Below, one piece after another: positions 46,340 to 56,056 of a stretch of DNA of 64,000 nt. Source of the stretch: Bradyrhizobium viridifuturi (GTDB lineage Bacteria > Pseudomonadota > Alphaproteobacteria > Rhizobiales > Xanthobacteraceae). The translations under genes and the position numbers were made by a program. Positions within the stretch are counted from its first letter, which is position 1. Each line of letters begins with the position of its first letter. The stretch spans positions 1-64,000 of the forward strand of contig NZ_LGTB01000010.1 in assembly GCF_001238275.1 (NCBI RefSeq), written 5' to 3'. The notes beneath the pieces are model-generated. The model was not told the DNA's origin. It ran no database searches and was given only the letters and a program-made list of their open reading frames with translations.

Positions 46340-47532
46340 GAGAAGCAAAACCTGGCTTTATCGAATTTTCCTTCAACGGCTCTATCGCAAACATCCCGTT
46401 AGTGGCCCAATTTAGCGTACCTGCGAAAGGCGTCACGGCAATTTTCGGCCCGCCTGGCTGCGGCAAGACCGCGGTCGCACGCTGCATCGCCGGCGTGCAA
46501 TGTCTACCGGGTGGATTTTGCGCAATCGATGGCGAGATTTGGCAAGATCAAACGACGTTTCGGCCGCCTCATCTGCGTCCGGTCGCTTATGTATTCCAGC
46601 GCCCAATTCTTTTTTCTCATTTTTCCGTCAAGCGTACCCTTCTGTTCAACGCATCGAAATCGAAACCGACACTGATCGATTTTGACGGGGTGGTCGAATT
46701 GCTCGCCCTTACCCCACTGCTCGAGCGTTCGCCATCGCATCTTTCTGGCGCCGAGCGACAGCGCCTTGCCCTGGGCAGTGCGCTACTAGCACAACCTCGA
46801 CTACTTTTGCTTGACGACCCGCTCACTTTGCTCGACCGCTCCGCCAAATGCGAAATTTTGACATTTCTCGATCTCATGCGGGAAAAGCTCCCATTGCCCA
46901 TGATCTATGTCAGCCATGACATGGCTGACATCGAGCGCTTTGCCGATCATCTCGTCATGATGAAAGATGGCATTGTGACTGCGGCCGGGCCACTCAATGT
47001 CGTTCAGAGCGCCCCGGCGCTTGCCGCGCGCGGCGATGCGGCGGTCTGCCTTGATACCGTGGTCGGCGGCTATGACGGGCGCTATGGGCTCGTCATCCTC
47101 CGCCTCAAAGGAGCGCGCCTGTTGATCCCTGGAGCGCCTCTTAGGCCGGGCGCGCAGCTGCGGCTGCGCGTCGCAGCCGACGATGTCAGCATCGCTTGCG
47201 AGCCGCCGCGCGCCAGCTCTATGCTCAATGTTTTTCCGGCACGCATCAAGGCTTCTCTGCCGTTCGACGATGCCGAGGTCACCTTGGTCCTGGCTCTCGA
47301 AACTGGCCGTTCGGGCGTACCGCTTCTGGCCCGCATCCCGCGTCGCTCCTTTGATGCGCTACGGCTCAGCAATGGCACTGACGTATTCGCCGAGGTCGCG
47401 CGCGCCTTGCCGGTCGTAGTCCCAGAGCGGTTGCTCGTAAGGCCTTCCACATTAGCAGGAGGCGTTCGACAGACGAGCGCCGATACGAGAAACGAACAGC
47501 AATCGGAGTACGACAGTGAGCGGCAATCTTGA
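46336..47532 (+). CDS. modC: ModC-like molybdate ABC transporter ATPase
   Basis: The GTG at 46336 overlaps the previous stop. The protein has about 398 residues. The ABC domain has Walker A FGPPGCGKTA, signature LSGAERQRLALG, Walker B RLLLLDDPLT (usual Glu replaced by Pro-Leu context after DD), and the H-loop YVSHDMAD. The C-terminal part (about 250-370) resembles the TOBE/MOP molybdate-binding region (LRVAADDVSIACE, then VFPARIKASLPF). ModC usually works with ModB permease and ModA binding protein; neither is next to it. Supplies Mo for nitrogenase in the likely reading. Confidence 0.8.
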   Translation: MREAKPGFIEFSFNGSIANIPLVAQFSVPAKGVTAIFGPPGCGKTAVARCIAGVQCLPGGFCAIDGEIWQDQTTFRPPHLRPVAYVFQRPILFSHFSVKRTLLFNASKSKPTLIDFDGVVELLALTPLLERSPSHLSGAERQRLALGSALLAQPRLLLLDDPLTLLDRSAKCEILTFLDLMREKLPLPMIYVSHDMADIERFADHLVMMKDGIVTAAGPLNVVQSAPALAARGDAAVCLDTVVGGYDGRYGLVILRLKGARLLIPGAPLRPGAQLRLRVAADDVSIACEPPRASSMLNVFPARIKASLPFDDAEVTLVLALETGRSGVPLLARIPRRSFDALRLSNGTDVFAEVARALPVVVPERLLVRPSTLAGGVRQTSADTRNEQQSEYDSERQS

Positions 47533-48109
47533 TGAGATAGATCCGCAGCATTTTACGGCCGTGTTCGACTGGCCAGACAATGTAGATATGCAGCAGGCCA
47601 ATTTGACCCAGGATCTCACGCGGCGAGGCGTACGCGTCGGCGGCATCATCCGGCGACGTTTGACGGGCGCACACGGTACGCCCTGCTTGGTCGCAGGGGA
47701 CATTACGTCAGGGCAACAAATCTCAATTTGCGAGCAAGTCGGCAGCGCAGTCTTGTCTTATAAGCTCGATACAAGTGGACTTGCGAAGGCCGCAGCTATC
47801 GTTCCCCGAGCGCTTCGCCACCTGGTCAATCTCCTCGCGACGAGCACATTTTGCCGGCAGCAAGCAGCTGGCGGCAGCCTGCGCGCCGAATTCGCTAACC
47901 CAATTGGCCGTGGCGTACCACCTATGATAGCCGTTCTAGTTACATGCCTTGCCGCCCGGCGAACTTGCACAGGTGATGTTGGCACGTTGCTACTTTGCGA
48001 TCGCCAAATCGTTCAGCGATGGTGGCGCGATTTCCGCTCGCCCCTAGGGCACAGCTGGGCCTTCATCCCCAGCCGCGGCTATTTAGGCACTATGATACCG
48101 GAGCGTTGA
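47516..48109 (+). CDS. DUF2478-like protein in the modC operon
   Basis: The GTG at 47516 has GGAG upstream and overlaps modC by 17 bases. The 197-residue protein begins QHFTAVFDWPDNVDMQQANL and contains TRRGVRVGGIIRRRLTG, GAVLSYKLDTSGLA-like and SLRAEFANPIGRGVPPMIAV segments. That pattern matches DUF2478 proteins, which are often linked to molybdenum transport or cofactor genes in nitrogen fixers. The first segments look like a nucleotide-binding fold without a clear Walker A. Biochemical role not known. Confidence 0.6.
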   Translation: MSGNLDEIDPQHFTAVFDWPDNVDMQQANLTQDLTRRGVRVGGIIRRRLTGAHGTPCLVAGDITSGQQISICEQVGSAVLSYKLDTSGLAKAAAIVPRALRHLVNLLATSTFCRQQAAGGSLRAEFANPIGRGVPPMIAVLVTCLAARRTCTGDVGTLLLCDRQIVQRWWRDFRSPLGHSWAFIPSRGYLGTMIPER

Positions 48110-48925
48110 TGACGACTATACGACCAGCGGATACGTCCGCTCCGAAATAGCCCGTCGGGTTCCTTCGCCGTCTCTGAAAACAGCCTTAGCTTCGGGCCTC
48201 CGCTCCTCGTTACGAAACACCATGATGCATTACGCCGATTAAACGTCCGCAATCGGAGCGTTCGCAAAGCACGCCAAATTGAACAAAAGCGACTGTCCTC
48301 GCGCTCCTCTCTGGGCACATGCATCACTCTTATCTGCCCGGCCCTGGCTGCCGCAGAGGGCACTCCGGCTTCCAAGGCAATAGGTGCTTGCTGGATACCC
48401 CCAAAACAACCCAGAGAAACGAAAGCCAGACACTTGTCATTCGAAAGGCAAGGCGTTTGGCCACCCACCCGGCTAGGGCCGCATGCGGCACATCGCGACA
48501 GGAAGCGGGCCGCGCCATTGCCGCTGGCCCCCCCCCGGATCTGCTATTGGCACTGCAGATTCTGCTTTGTCTCGACCCTTCAGTTTACGTCTCACATTAG
48601 CTACAACCAACCGGGTCGTACCTGCACAGAACATACTCCCGCGCACCATAAAAGGACCTGACATACTGAAGCCTCTCCGCGTGCTCACGAAGCCTCAGAG
48701 CCATGCCCTATGTACGATTGAAACTCTACAACCTGACGCTACGTAGACGTCATGCCTTCGTTGCCGCCGCCGCGAGCCTGGTCGGTTATCATTCCCGTTT
48801 CAGGTGCGGCAAATCCTTGCAGCTTGGTGAGCTCATGCCGTTTCGAGCGGGCTTAATGCGCGAGGGGAAATCTGCAGCCAAGCCGCTGCGCGGCGTAACT
48901 AGGGACAATCGGCTCTTGAAACTGA
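48110..48925. other. Intergenic with one dispersed 18-mer
   Basis: No gene recognised. CTACAACCTGACGCTACG lies at 48726-48743, 183 bp before the RpoN promoter of the peroxiredoxin gene. Confidence 0.45.
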
Positions 48926-48941
48926 TGGCATATCGTTTGCT
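48926..48941 (+). promoter_or_regulatory. RpoN (-24/-12) promoter of ahpC-ahpD
   Basis: TGGCATATCGTTTGCT has GG and GC ten bases apart and a full TTGCT. Transcription would begin near 48953. That makes the ATGs at 48959 and upstream too early and supports ATG 48989 as the true start. Confidence 0.65.
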
Positions 48942-48988
48942 TCAGCAGCGTGGTCACCATGTCCGGAAAACAAAAGTGTGAGGACCGC

Positions 48989-49531
48989 ATGCTTGGAATT
49001 GGAAGTCAATTGCCGCCGTTCGAGATCACAGGCGTGAAGCCTGGCTTTCACGCGCACGAAGAAGATGGGCAGAGTGCATTCGAGACATTGACCCAAGCTA
49101 GCTTTCCAGAAAAATGGAAGATCATCTTCTTCTATCCTAAGGACTTTACCTTCGTCTGTCCGACCGAAATCGCCGAGTTTGCCCGGCTTTCCAAGGAATT
49201 CGTTGACCGCGATGCAGTGATACTGGGGGGCTCGACTGACAACGAGTTCTGCAAGCTTGCGTGGCGACGCTCACATGTCGACTTGCAAAATCTGCCAATC
49301 TGGCAGTTTGCCGACACGAAGGGGACCTTGGTCGATGGCCTTGGTGTGCGCTCCCCCGAAGGGGTCGCGTATCGCTACACCTATATTGTTGACCCCGCCA
49401 ACACGATCCAGCACGTCTACGCGACCAATCTCAACGTCGGACGCAGCCCCAAGGACACACTGCGCGTGCTGGACGCTCTCCAAACCGACGAGCTCTGTCC
49501 CTGCAATCGCGAAATCGGCGGCGAAGTCTGA
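48989..49531 (+). CDS. ahpC: AhpC-type 2-Cys peroxiredoxin
   Basis: ATG at 48989 follows GAGGA by five bases and gives MLGIGSQLPPFEITGVKPGF, the usual AhpC opening. Peroxidatic Cys lies in FTFVCPTEIAEF and resolving Cys in LCPCNREIGGEV; the protein has about 180 residues. It reduces H2O2 and organic peroxides. The adjacent ahpD gene supplies the matching reductant in alkylhydroperoxidase systems. The RpoN promoter ties it to nitrogen fixation conditions. Confidence 0.87.
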   Translation: MLGIGSQLPPFEITGVKPGFHAHEEDGQSAFETLTQASFPEKWKIIFFYPKDFTFVCPTEIAEFARLSKEFVDRDAVILGGSTDNEFCKLAWRRSHVDLQNLPIWQFADTKGTLVDGLGVRSPEGVAYRYTYIVDPANTIQHVYATNLNVGRSPKDTLRVLDALQTDELCPCNREIGGEV

Positions 49532-49548
49532 AGGTCGCTTGAGGCAGC

Positions 49549-50095
49549 ATGTCGTCGATTGAACAGTTGAACGAAAAGATCCCCGATTTCGCCAAGGCGT
49601 CCGGCTCAATCTGACTTCCCTGATAGCCGATGAGACACTCTCGCCGCAGCGGCAATACGGGCTTCTGCTGGCGAGCGCAATTGCCACCCGCAATGCAGAC
49701 GTAATTGCCGCAATGGAATCCGCCGCGGCCGCCGTCATGCGCCCGTGGCGATCGCCGCAGCGAAATCCGCCGCCGCTGTGATGGCGATGAACAATGTCTA
49801 CTACCGCTTCCTTCACCTCGCCTCCAATCCGGAATACAAGACGATGCCGCCACGGCTGCGCATGAACGTGATTGGCAGTCCAGGTGTTGACAAGTCTGAT
49901 TTCGAGCTATGGTCGCTTGCTGTGTCCGCCATAAACGGCTGCGGTGCTTGTATCGATGCCCACGAGAAGACACTGCGAGCTGCGGGCGTCAGCTCCGGAG
50001 TGATCCTCTCCGCCGTGCGATCTGCTGCGATCGTCCAGTCAGTGGCGACTGCAATCGAGGCCGCTCGGCCGAGCTCATCCGAGGCAACGGGCTGA
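49549..50095 (+). pseudogene. ahpD: AhpD alkylhydroperoxidase, two one-base frameshifts
   Basis: ATG at 49549 (GAGG upstream) begins SSIEQLNEKIPDFAK in one frame. The next family segment ([20 protein letters not shown], then [20 protein letters not shown]) is in a second frame, and the rest ([40 protein letters not shown]) is in a third. One base appears missing at about 49597 and one at about 49741. Restoring both gives a normal ~180-residue AhpD with the CGACIDAH redox motif. AhpD recycles AhpC, so loss would matter; a sequence error is equally possible. Confidence 0.85.
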
Positions 50096-50262
50096 TTTCT
50101 CCTCTGCCATCCGATCGAAAGGGTGGGGCGCCGTTCCGCATCGCCACACCTGTTACCTTGAAACGTGCCTAGCTCGAATTGCTCCGTGACGCGCGAATAT
50201 GCAAATATTCCGACGCTAAGGGGCGGTTCGTACCACGGCTTCGTTCCATCCTCACCTTACCC

Positions 50263-50559
50263 TCAGCCAAACTTGAACAGCACCCCATATCCGCCGCGCG
50301 GATAACTCCACTGGATATCGCCGGTGGGCTCAGCGATCACCCGACAGGTACCGCACTCGATACAGCCGTCGACAGTCACCTCGACCCGCCCCTCATCGTT
50401 CAGCTCATAGCATCGCGCGGGGCACGCTTTCAAAAGCGCGACTAGCTGCGGCGATGGGGACGTGTGTGCGCGAACCTTGACGTGCGGACGACCAACGTCG
50501 ACAAGGTAGCGGTTGTAATACAGCTTGTCTTCCACGCGCACCGAGGGCTCGGCATCCAT
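50263..50559 (-). CDS. fixX: FixX, ferredoxin-like protein
   Basis: ATG at 50559 has AAGGA six bases upstream and gives 98 residues. The protein has the FixX Cys pattern: [10 protein letters not shown] and [12 protein letters not shown], plus the ending [15 protein letters not shown]. FixX passes electrons with FixABC, the bifurcating flavoprotein complex that feeds nitrogenase. It is the last gene of fixBCX, 39 bp after fixC. Length is normal. Confidence 0.92.
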   Translation of the reverse strand: MDAEPSVRVEDKLYYNRYLVDVGRPHVKVRAHTSPSPQLVALLKACPARCYELNDEGRVEVTVDGCIECGTCRVIAEPTGDIQWSYPRGGYGVLFKFG

Positions 50560-50598
50560 GCTTTGTCCTTCCATACTTGGAACTCACACTGTTGACAA

Positions 50599-51906
50599 TT
50601 AGCGCCAGGCTCGCGCAAAACGACATGCATCGCCGAACAGACCGGTCCATGAGCGCGCCTTGACAAAGGATTTCAAGGTCGCATTCTCCTTCTCAACCTT
50701 GGGCGTACCATCGACCCGCACAAAGTTTTGCATTGCCTTAGAGATGAGCTGCGGATAAGTGAGAAAGAAGTTTTGTGAGTGAGTATGCATCAGGGGCGGC
50801 AAATCCTTGTACTTCTTGAGGTCCTTGATGACGAAGGACTCGTCCAACATCTTCTTGTAGAGCGACAGATTTGTCGCTGTCATCGGCTCGCCGCGCGATT
50901 TAACCAGGCCGATCGCGTCGGCCGCTATGCGACCTGAGGTCATCGCGAGATTGGACCCCTCGCGATGAACGGCATTGTTGAGTTGCGCCGCATCGCCAAC
51001 GACCACCCAGCCTTCCCCGTAGAGCTGCGGGATCGATTTGTAGCCTCCTTCAGGGATGAGATGCGCCGAATATTCCTTGACTTCGGAACCTGCTAGCAGA
51101 GGCAACACAGAGGGATGCCTTTTGAATTGATCGAGCAAGCCGTAGGGCGTCAGGCCGGTGCGCTGGAAGTCCGCGACGAGACAACCGATGCCGAGCGAAA
51201 TACACTCCTTGTTTGCATAGATGAAACCCATTCCGGTCATACCGCGGGAAATGGTGCCCGCCGCCTCGATTACAACGCCTTCGTCGCCCTTAAGATTGAA
51301 GCGCGCTTCGATAGTCTCGCGAGGCAAGAAGTGCATTTCCTTGACGGCGAGCGCAACGTTATCGGGTGTCGGCCGCGCGCGCAGGCCCGCGCGCGTCCCA
51401 AGCAGACCATTGACCCCTTCAGCGAGCACGACGACATCGGCATGTATTTCGCCGTCGCGGCGATCTGTACGAACGCCGACAATTCTTTCACGCTCGTCGC
51501 GTACGAGCTCCGTCACAGTCGTCTCGCAGAGCAAGGTCACGCCGGCTTCGCGCACCTTTGACGAGAACCATTTGTCAAACTGCGCGCGTATGATCGTGTA
51601 ACGGTTCGGCCGCTCCTCGTTGAAGTCGTCCGAGCGGTAATGCATCCCGACATGCGAGCGGTCATCCATCATCCAGAACCGTTGTTCAACCAGATGACGT
51701 TCGAGCGGCGCCTCTTCGCGAAACTCGGGAATTATCTTTTCCATCATGTCAGCGTAGAGGATTGCGCCCTGCACATTTTTCGATCCAGGATATTCGCCCC
51801 GCTCGAGCTGCAGCACCTTTATGCCTTGCCTGGCCATGGACAGCGCCGCCGCGTTACCAGCCATACCGGCTCCTACCACGATGGCATCGAACCTCTCTTC
51901 AATCAT
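50599..51906 (-). CDS. fixC: FixC, flavoprotein quinone oxidoreductase
   Basis: Three ATGs in a row (51912, 51909, 51906) follow AAGGAG; spacing favours 51906, giving 435 residues. The FAD-binding GXGXXG motif is [15 protein letters not shown], and the ETF-QO type segments [20 protein letters not shown] and [24 protein letters not shown] are present. It works with FixA, FixB and FixX in electron supply to nitrogenase at the membrane. The frame is intact throughout, unlike fixB. Confidence 0.93.
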   Translation of the reverse strand: MIEERFDAIVVGAGMAGNAAALSMARQGIKVLQLERGEYPGSKNVQGAILYADMMEKIIPEFREEAPLERHLVEQRFWMMDDRSHVGMHYRSDDFNEERPNRYTIIRAQFDKWFSSKVREAGVTLLCETTVTELVRDERERIVGVRTDRRDGEIHADVVVLAEGVNGLLGTRAGLRARPTPDNVALAVKEMHFLPRETIEARFNLKGDEGVVIEAAGTISRGMTGMGFIYANKECISLGIGCLVADFQRTGLTPYGLLDQFKRHPSVLPLLAGSEVKEYSAHLIPEGGYKSIPQLYGEGWVVVGDAAQLNNAVHREGSNLAMTSGRIAADAIGLVKSRGEPMTATNLSLYKKMLDESFVIKDLKKYKDLPPLMHTHSQNFFLTYPQLISKAMQNFVRVDGTPKVEKENATLKSFVKARSWTGLFGDACRFARAWR

Positions 51907-51917
51907 CATCATCTCCT

Positions 51918-53026
51918 TTAGACCGCGATCCGGGCGCGCGAATTCGGCAAGAGCCGAGCGCGAAATGCCGCCGTCAGCGCCGGCAGCAATTGCATGGCAT
52001 CACTGACGATCGCAACATGGGCGAAGTCGAAGATCGGAGCACGTTTGTCAGTATTGATGGCGACGATCAAATCCGCCCCCTCGACACCCACCCGGTGCTG
52101 GATCGCGCCGGAAATACCGGCCGCAATATAGAGCTTTGGCCGGATCGTCTTGCCGGTCTGACCGATCTGCCGATCAGACGTAACCCACCCTTCTGCACCA
52201 GAGGACGCGAGCAGCCATATTCAGCGCCAAGAAGAGTTGCGAGCTCGCGCACCAGCCGGAAGTTCTCAGGCGATCCCAGTCCCAAGCCACCCGCAACCAC
52301 GACGTCGGCATAGGCTAGATTTGATGTCTCGGAATCACGATCTGGGAGGAACGACAGAACTTTCGTGACAATATCGTCTTCGACAAGGCCGAGTGGATGG
52401 ACGATGATACGGGCAGCATCACGTTCGACGCGCTCCGGCATCGGCATGACCCGCGGGCGCACTGTTGCCATCTGCGGACGATAATTCAAGGTATAGATCG
52501 TGCAGAGTAACGAGCCGCCAAAGGTCGGACGCGTCGCCGCAAGAGAACCATCGGCGTCGACATCGAGCGCGGTGCAGTCGGCAGTGAGTCCCGTTGACAG
52601 AGTCGTCGCCACGGAACCCGCGAGATCGCGCCCCAGCGTTGTCGCGCCCAACAGCAGGATCTCTGGCTTGTAGATATTGACGAGTTCGGTGAGCGCTTTG
52701 GTATAGGATTCATTACGGTAATCCGCCAAAACGTTGTCGCTCACGAAATAGGCCAGATCGGCCCCATAGCAAAAGGATTCAAGCGCGGCGTTACGGGTGG
52801 ACTGCCCCTCCGGGCCGACAACGACCGCGGCGAGATTCACTTTCAGCTTGTCGGCAAGCCTGCGCCCCGCTCCCATGAGCTCCCAGGAAACCGGATGCAC
52901 CTGGCCGCGCTCCAGCTCGACGAAAACCCAGACATGCTTGTAGGCCTTAAAGTGCTCGGGCAGCTCCTTCTTGGCTGCTGCCCGGCCGGCCGCCGCAGGC
53001 GCTGCCGTTTTGGTGACATTGCTCAT
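51918..53026 (-). pseudogene. fixB: FixB, electron transfer flavoprotein alpha-like, one-base frameshift
   Basis: ATG at 53026 ([20 protein letters not shown]) runs well through [20 protein letters not shown] and [20 protein letters not shown] to [14 protein letters not shown]. The expected continuation ([20 protein letters not shown], then [20 protein letters not shown] and [20 protein letters not shown]) lies in the next frame and ends at a stop at 51918, five bases before fixC. One base missing at about 52187-52190 explains it. Restored, the protein has ~370 residues with the FAD-binding C-terminal domain. fixB is needed for symbiotic fixation, so a sequencing slip is likely. Confidence 0.9.
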
Positions 53027-53573
53027 GGTTTTAAGTCCCCTCAAGAATACGCGCGCCCGCGCCACAGGTTTGTATGTAGATTCAGTTGACTGAGGATCAG
53101 TTCTGATTAGCAAGTGGCCGGCCGCTCGGCTGCCGGGCCCGCTTAGTGCAAACCGACCAGGCAGTAACACTCGTCATCGACGTAGACGCTTCGGGCGGGC
53201 CAGAGCCAGATATGTCCTCGACGGTAGTGCCTCGCGCGCTCGGTTCGACAAGCGCCACGGTGCCGACGACGCCGCTACGGCAGCTGTGCCCGGAAAAGTT
53301 GTTGCGTCCGCCTGCTCTGCAGTATCGGCGCCTCGCTTTCGGCCCAGCGCTCTGCATCGGGTGCGCCCACCAAAGCGATCGGAGCTGCGCACCTGTCAAG
53401 CACTGCGTGTTCAGCCTCCAGCCCCGGCACCTTGCATCGGCCGAGCTTGGCGCCTCCGCCGGACGCATGTTGCTATCCGCATTGCGACGAATGCCACTTT
53501 GCGCGCATCCGCGGACTCGCTCGACGCTGACGACTATGTACATGCCCTCTCCAGATGTTGCGCAACGGACGAC
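53027..53573 (-). other. Spacer before fixB with a fixA-like start only
   Basis: On the minus strand a well-placed ATG (53543; GGAGAG upstream) opens MYIVVSVERVRGCAQSG, which recalls the FixA N terminus (HIVV-IKQV-DSAQ). After about 15 residues resemblance ends and the frames are broken. No fixA gene is present in this window. Confidence 0.35.
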
Positions 53574-53705
53574 TTAGCCACTGACCACCATCTCACGGTC
53601 GCTGTCGGCCTCGTTCGCATCAAAGGCGATATCGAACGGACCGGGCGCGAGCGTGAGCCGTGAGATCACGCCGCATTGCTCGGCAGGCGGTAGAAGCAGC
53701 GTCAT
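53574..53705 (-). CDS. 43-residue protein at the head of the fixBCX transcript
   Basis: The frame begins MTLLLPPAEQCGVISRLTLA and ends DREMVVSG. AAGGAACACCT precedes the ATG, and an RpoN promoter lies 66 bp upstream. It would be the first translated gene of the fixB unit. I recognise no family. Because of its size it is easily missed by gene finders. Confidence 0.5.
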   Translation of the reverse strand: MTLLLPPAEQCGVISRLTLAPGPFDIAFDANEADSDREMVVSG

Positions 53706-53770
53706 AGGTGTTCCTTTTTCGTCTCGGACGACCGCCATCTGTCAGCATCGATGACGATAGGCACGACAAC

Positions 53771-53786
53771 AGCAAGTGTCGTACCA
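53771..53786 (-). promoter_or_regulatory. RpoN promoter of the fixBCX unit
   Basis: The minus strand reads TGGTACGACACTTGCT, one base off TGGCACG-N4-TTGCW. It points at the 43-residue gene and fixB. No clear NifA site at the usual distance upstream; nifW coding sequence begins (3' end) at 53998. Confidence 0.7.
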
Positions 53787-53997
53787 CTTACAAGAACCAT
53801 CGAAAGTCAGCCGGAAGCAATGATTTGACAGAAACTTAAATGCTCGCTCAGCGCATTGGACGCGATCAGTCCGGACATGGGTCGGGAATGCGACAGCGTC
53901 GCTCGGGTCATCGCTGGCGGAGAGATGATCCGGATGAAGGAGCGTTCAGACCGCACGGCATTCGCTAGAGAACACCTCATTACGGCGGAACGCGAAG

Positions 53998-54339
53998 TCA
54001 CTTCAGCTCGCTCAACGGAACAAAAGCTGTCGGTTTGCCTGGGCCTGCAACCGCATCCTTCAAAACCTTGAATACTCGCTGATCAATCGGCGGCGATGCC
54101 ACGAAATCAGCATAAGCCTGCTCCAACATCGCTTTGCACCGAGCTCTGATTTCCGGCTCTGTGGCGCCAGAAAATTGCTCTTTGGCGAAATATTGTCCCA
54201 TGCGCTTTAGGATGTGTAGGCGCGCGACATTTACAATCTTCGGATCATAATCGACGCCAAGCAACGAAAAGAACTCCTCTGCCGACGAGGCGTTGCTAAG
54301 CCGGTCCAGGATAGGGGCCGCCGGGGATGAGTTGATCAT
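53998..54339 (-). CDS. nifW: NifW, nitrogenase-protecting protein
   Basis: This 113-residue protein starts MINSSPAAPILDRLSNASSA with AAGGAG upstream. It has family landmarks EEFFSLLGVDYDPKIVNVAR and LHILKRMGQYF, then FKVLKDAVAGPGKPTAFVPL. NifW (NifO in older naming) binds and protects the MoFe protein against oxygen. It lies between nifV and fixB in the same direction. No RpoN element was seen directly upstream. Confidence 0.92.
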   Translation of the reverse strand: MINSSPAAPILDRLSNASSAEEFFSLLGVDYDPKIVNVARLHILKRMGQYFAKEQFSGATEPEIRARCKAMLEQAYADFVASPPIDQRVFKVLKDAVAGPGKPTAFVPLSELK

Positions 54340-54533
54340 CGAAAGGTCTCCTTTGGATCAGCTCTCGGACGCCAAACAACATACTCTTAGCGCCTGATGA
54401 TATTGCCGCGGTTCTACCTCGCACGGCAGGTGCGCATCGCCACGCCCGCCCCTGGAACGCCGATGCGCTCAACTTCGCTCTCCAGATCTGCAGGTTCGGC
54501 GGGCCCCGACCTCAGCCCGGATGAGGAAGGGAC

Positions 54534-54794
54534 ATGAACGGCCAAACCGCAATCGGTGCCGATGCTCGTCCGACCGGTGGTCGGGCGGAACGGCAGCCTC
54601 AAGAGAAGACGTCGCTTGGCGGTCCGCGGACCGTTCGCTGCTGGATTGCAGATCACAGCATGTATGCTGGAGTGGTCCGCAATAGATGGAGCGGAGATTT
54701 GCGGCCGGCGAACCGGCCTGAGGAGGTGGGGCATTTTCGCGCCAGTCAGTGGCATCGGATAGCCTCCTTGCGACACACTTGGTCTCTCGAATAG
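54534..54794 (+). CDS. Hypothetical protein opposite to the nif genes, doubtful
   Basis: This 86-codon frame has a strong ribosome binding site (GGAAGGGAC-ATG) in the otherwise empty nifW-nifV gap. It reads MNGQTAIGADARPTGGRAER, then CWIADHSMYAGVVRNRWSGD. No family recognised. Being opposite to its neighbours it could be a relic. Confidence 0.35.
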   Translation: MNGQTAIGADARPTGGRAERQPQEKTSLGGPRTVRCWIADHSMYAGVVRNRWSGDLRPANRPEEVGHFRASQWHRIASLRHTWSLE

Positions 54795-54832
54795 TCGGCG
54801 CAAACGTTGCTAAGCACGGCTCTTCACTCGCT

Positions 54833-56056
54833 TTAGGTGGCTGGGCATCCGCACACGTCGCGCCAGATCGCCGCCACCGTTTTGCGCTCAACTGGCAGCT
54901 TGTGCTCGATCGCATGCTTGCGAACTTGCGACAGGATCTGTCTGGCTTGATCGGCGCTGGCGGCCAGCTTGAGTTCATCGAGCAACGCCGTAATCGCCGC
55001 AAGTCCGGAATGCTTGCCGATCACAAAGCGGTTGCGGCGGCCAAGCAAAGCCGGATCAAGCGACTGATAGGTGCGCTGATCCTTCAAAAGGCCATCGACA
55101 TGAATGCCGGATTCGTGCGTAAATACGTACTCTCCAACGATGGCCTTATCCAGAGGAATGGCACGCGCGGCCGCCGCAGCCACCAGTGCGGCGACGTTCT
55201 CGAGCTCCGGAAGTATGATGCCGGTCTCGCGCCCGTAGAGCTGCTTGAGTGCGACCGCGACTTCCTCGAGCGGCGCATTTCCGGCCCGCTCGCCTAACCC
55301 GATGACGGTCACCGAAGCGTGGCTCGCGCCAGCTTTGATGGCTGAGAGTGTATTGGCGGTTGCGAGTCCGAGATCGTCGTGGCCGTGAAATTCGAGTTCC
55401 AAATCGGTAGTCTGACGCAGTTTCCTGACCAGCGCGTAGGTTGCGTCGGGATCGAGCACACTGAGCGTATCTGCAACACGAAAACGACACGCGCCCGCGG
55501 CTTTTGCGACTGCAATCAGCCGGATCAGAAACTCGACGTTGGCGCGCGAAGCGTCCTCGCCGCCAACAGAAACTTGAAGCCCCTTCTCACGAGCATAGCC
55601 GACCAATTGCCTCACCTGTTCCAGTGCCAGGCTGCGATGACCACCGAGCTTGGCCGCGATCTGCACATCGGAAGTCGGGATCGACATGTTGACCATGGAC
55701 ACCCGGGCTTCAATCGCCGCATCGACGTCCGCTTTCCTCATCCGGCACCAGCCTATCGTCGTCAGCGGAAGATCTGCTTCGACAATGGCGCGGATTGCTG
55801 TGATTTCCTCATTGCCCATCGCAGGCGTTCCCGCCTCGATCTCCGTGACCCCGGCCCGCGCAAGCGCCCGCGCGATCGCCAGCTTTTCCTTGGTGGTGAA
55901 CGCAACACCGGGCGCCTGCTCCCCGTCCCTTAGCGTCGTATCGTTAAGCACGATCGGCTTCGCGCGTTCTTGATCGAACCATGAAGGTTCTTCGCTAGAG
56001 GCGATCACGCAGGCTGGCTCCTTATCTTTGACCACATCCCCTTCAGCAATCCGCAT
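54833..56056 (-). CDS. nifV: NifV, homocitrate synthase
   Basis: The 407-residue protein has the DRE-TIM metallolyase fold: [17 protein letters not shown] (catalytic and metal-binding RD), [24 protein letters not shown], [20 protein letters not shown] (metal-binding HxH in the standard place) and [17 protein letters not shown], ending [20 protein letters not shown]. It makes homocitrate, the organic ligand of FeMo-co, from acetyl-CoA and 2-oxoglutarate. Most nodulating rhizobia lack nifV and take homocitrate from the host; having it points to fixation outside the nodule. It lies between nifQ and nifW, intact. Confidence 0.9.
   Translation of the reverse strand: MRIAEGDVVKDKEPACVIASSEEPSWFDQERAKPIVLNDTTLRDGEQAPGVAFTTKEKLAIARALARAGVTEIEAGTPAMGNEEITAIRAIVEADLPLTTIGWCRMRKADVDAAIEARVSMVNMSIPTSDVQIAAKLGGHRSLALEQVRQLVGYAREKGLQVSVGGEDASRANVEFLIRLIAVAKAAGACRFRVADTLSVLDPDATYALVRKLRQTTDLELEFHGHDDLGLATANTLSAIKAGASHASVTVIGLGERAGNAPLEEVAVALKQLYGRETGIILPELENVAALVAAAAARAIPLDKAIVGEYVFTHESGIHVDGLLKDQRTYQSLDPALLGRRNRFVIGKHSGLAAITALLDELKLAASADQARQILSQVRKHAIEHKLPVERKTVAAIWRDVCGCPAT

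Noticed and set aside
48079..48468. Minus-strand frame after the DUF2478-like gene
   Set aside because: No initiation signal or family resemblance; composition looks non-coding.
48808..48825. GCGGCAAATCCTTGCA as a -24/-12 promoter for ahpC
   Set aside because: GG and GC are nine bases apart instead of ten; the element at 48926 fits better.
53777..53792. TGT-N10-ACA overlapping the fixB promoter
   Set aside because: It lies on top of the -24 box, where NifA could not act in the usual way; likely chance.
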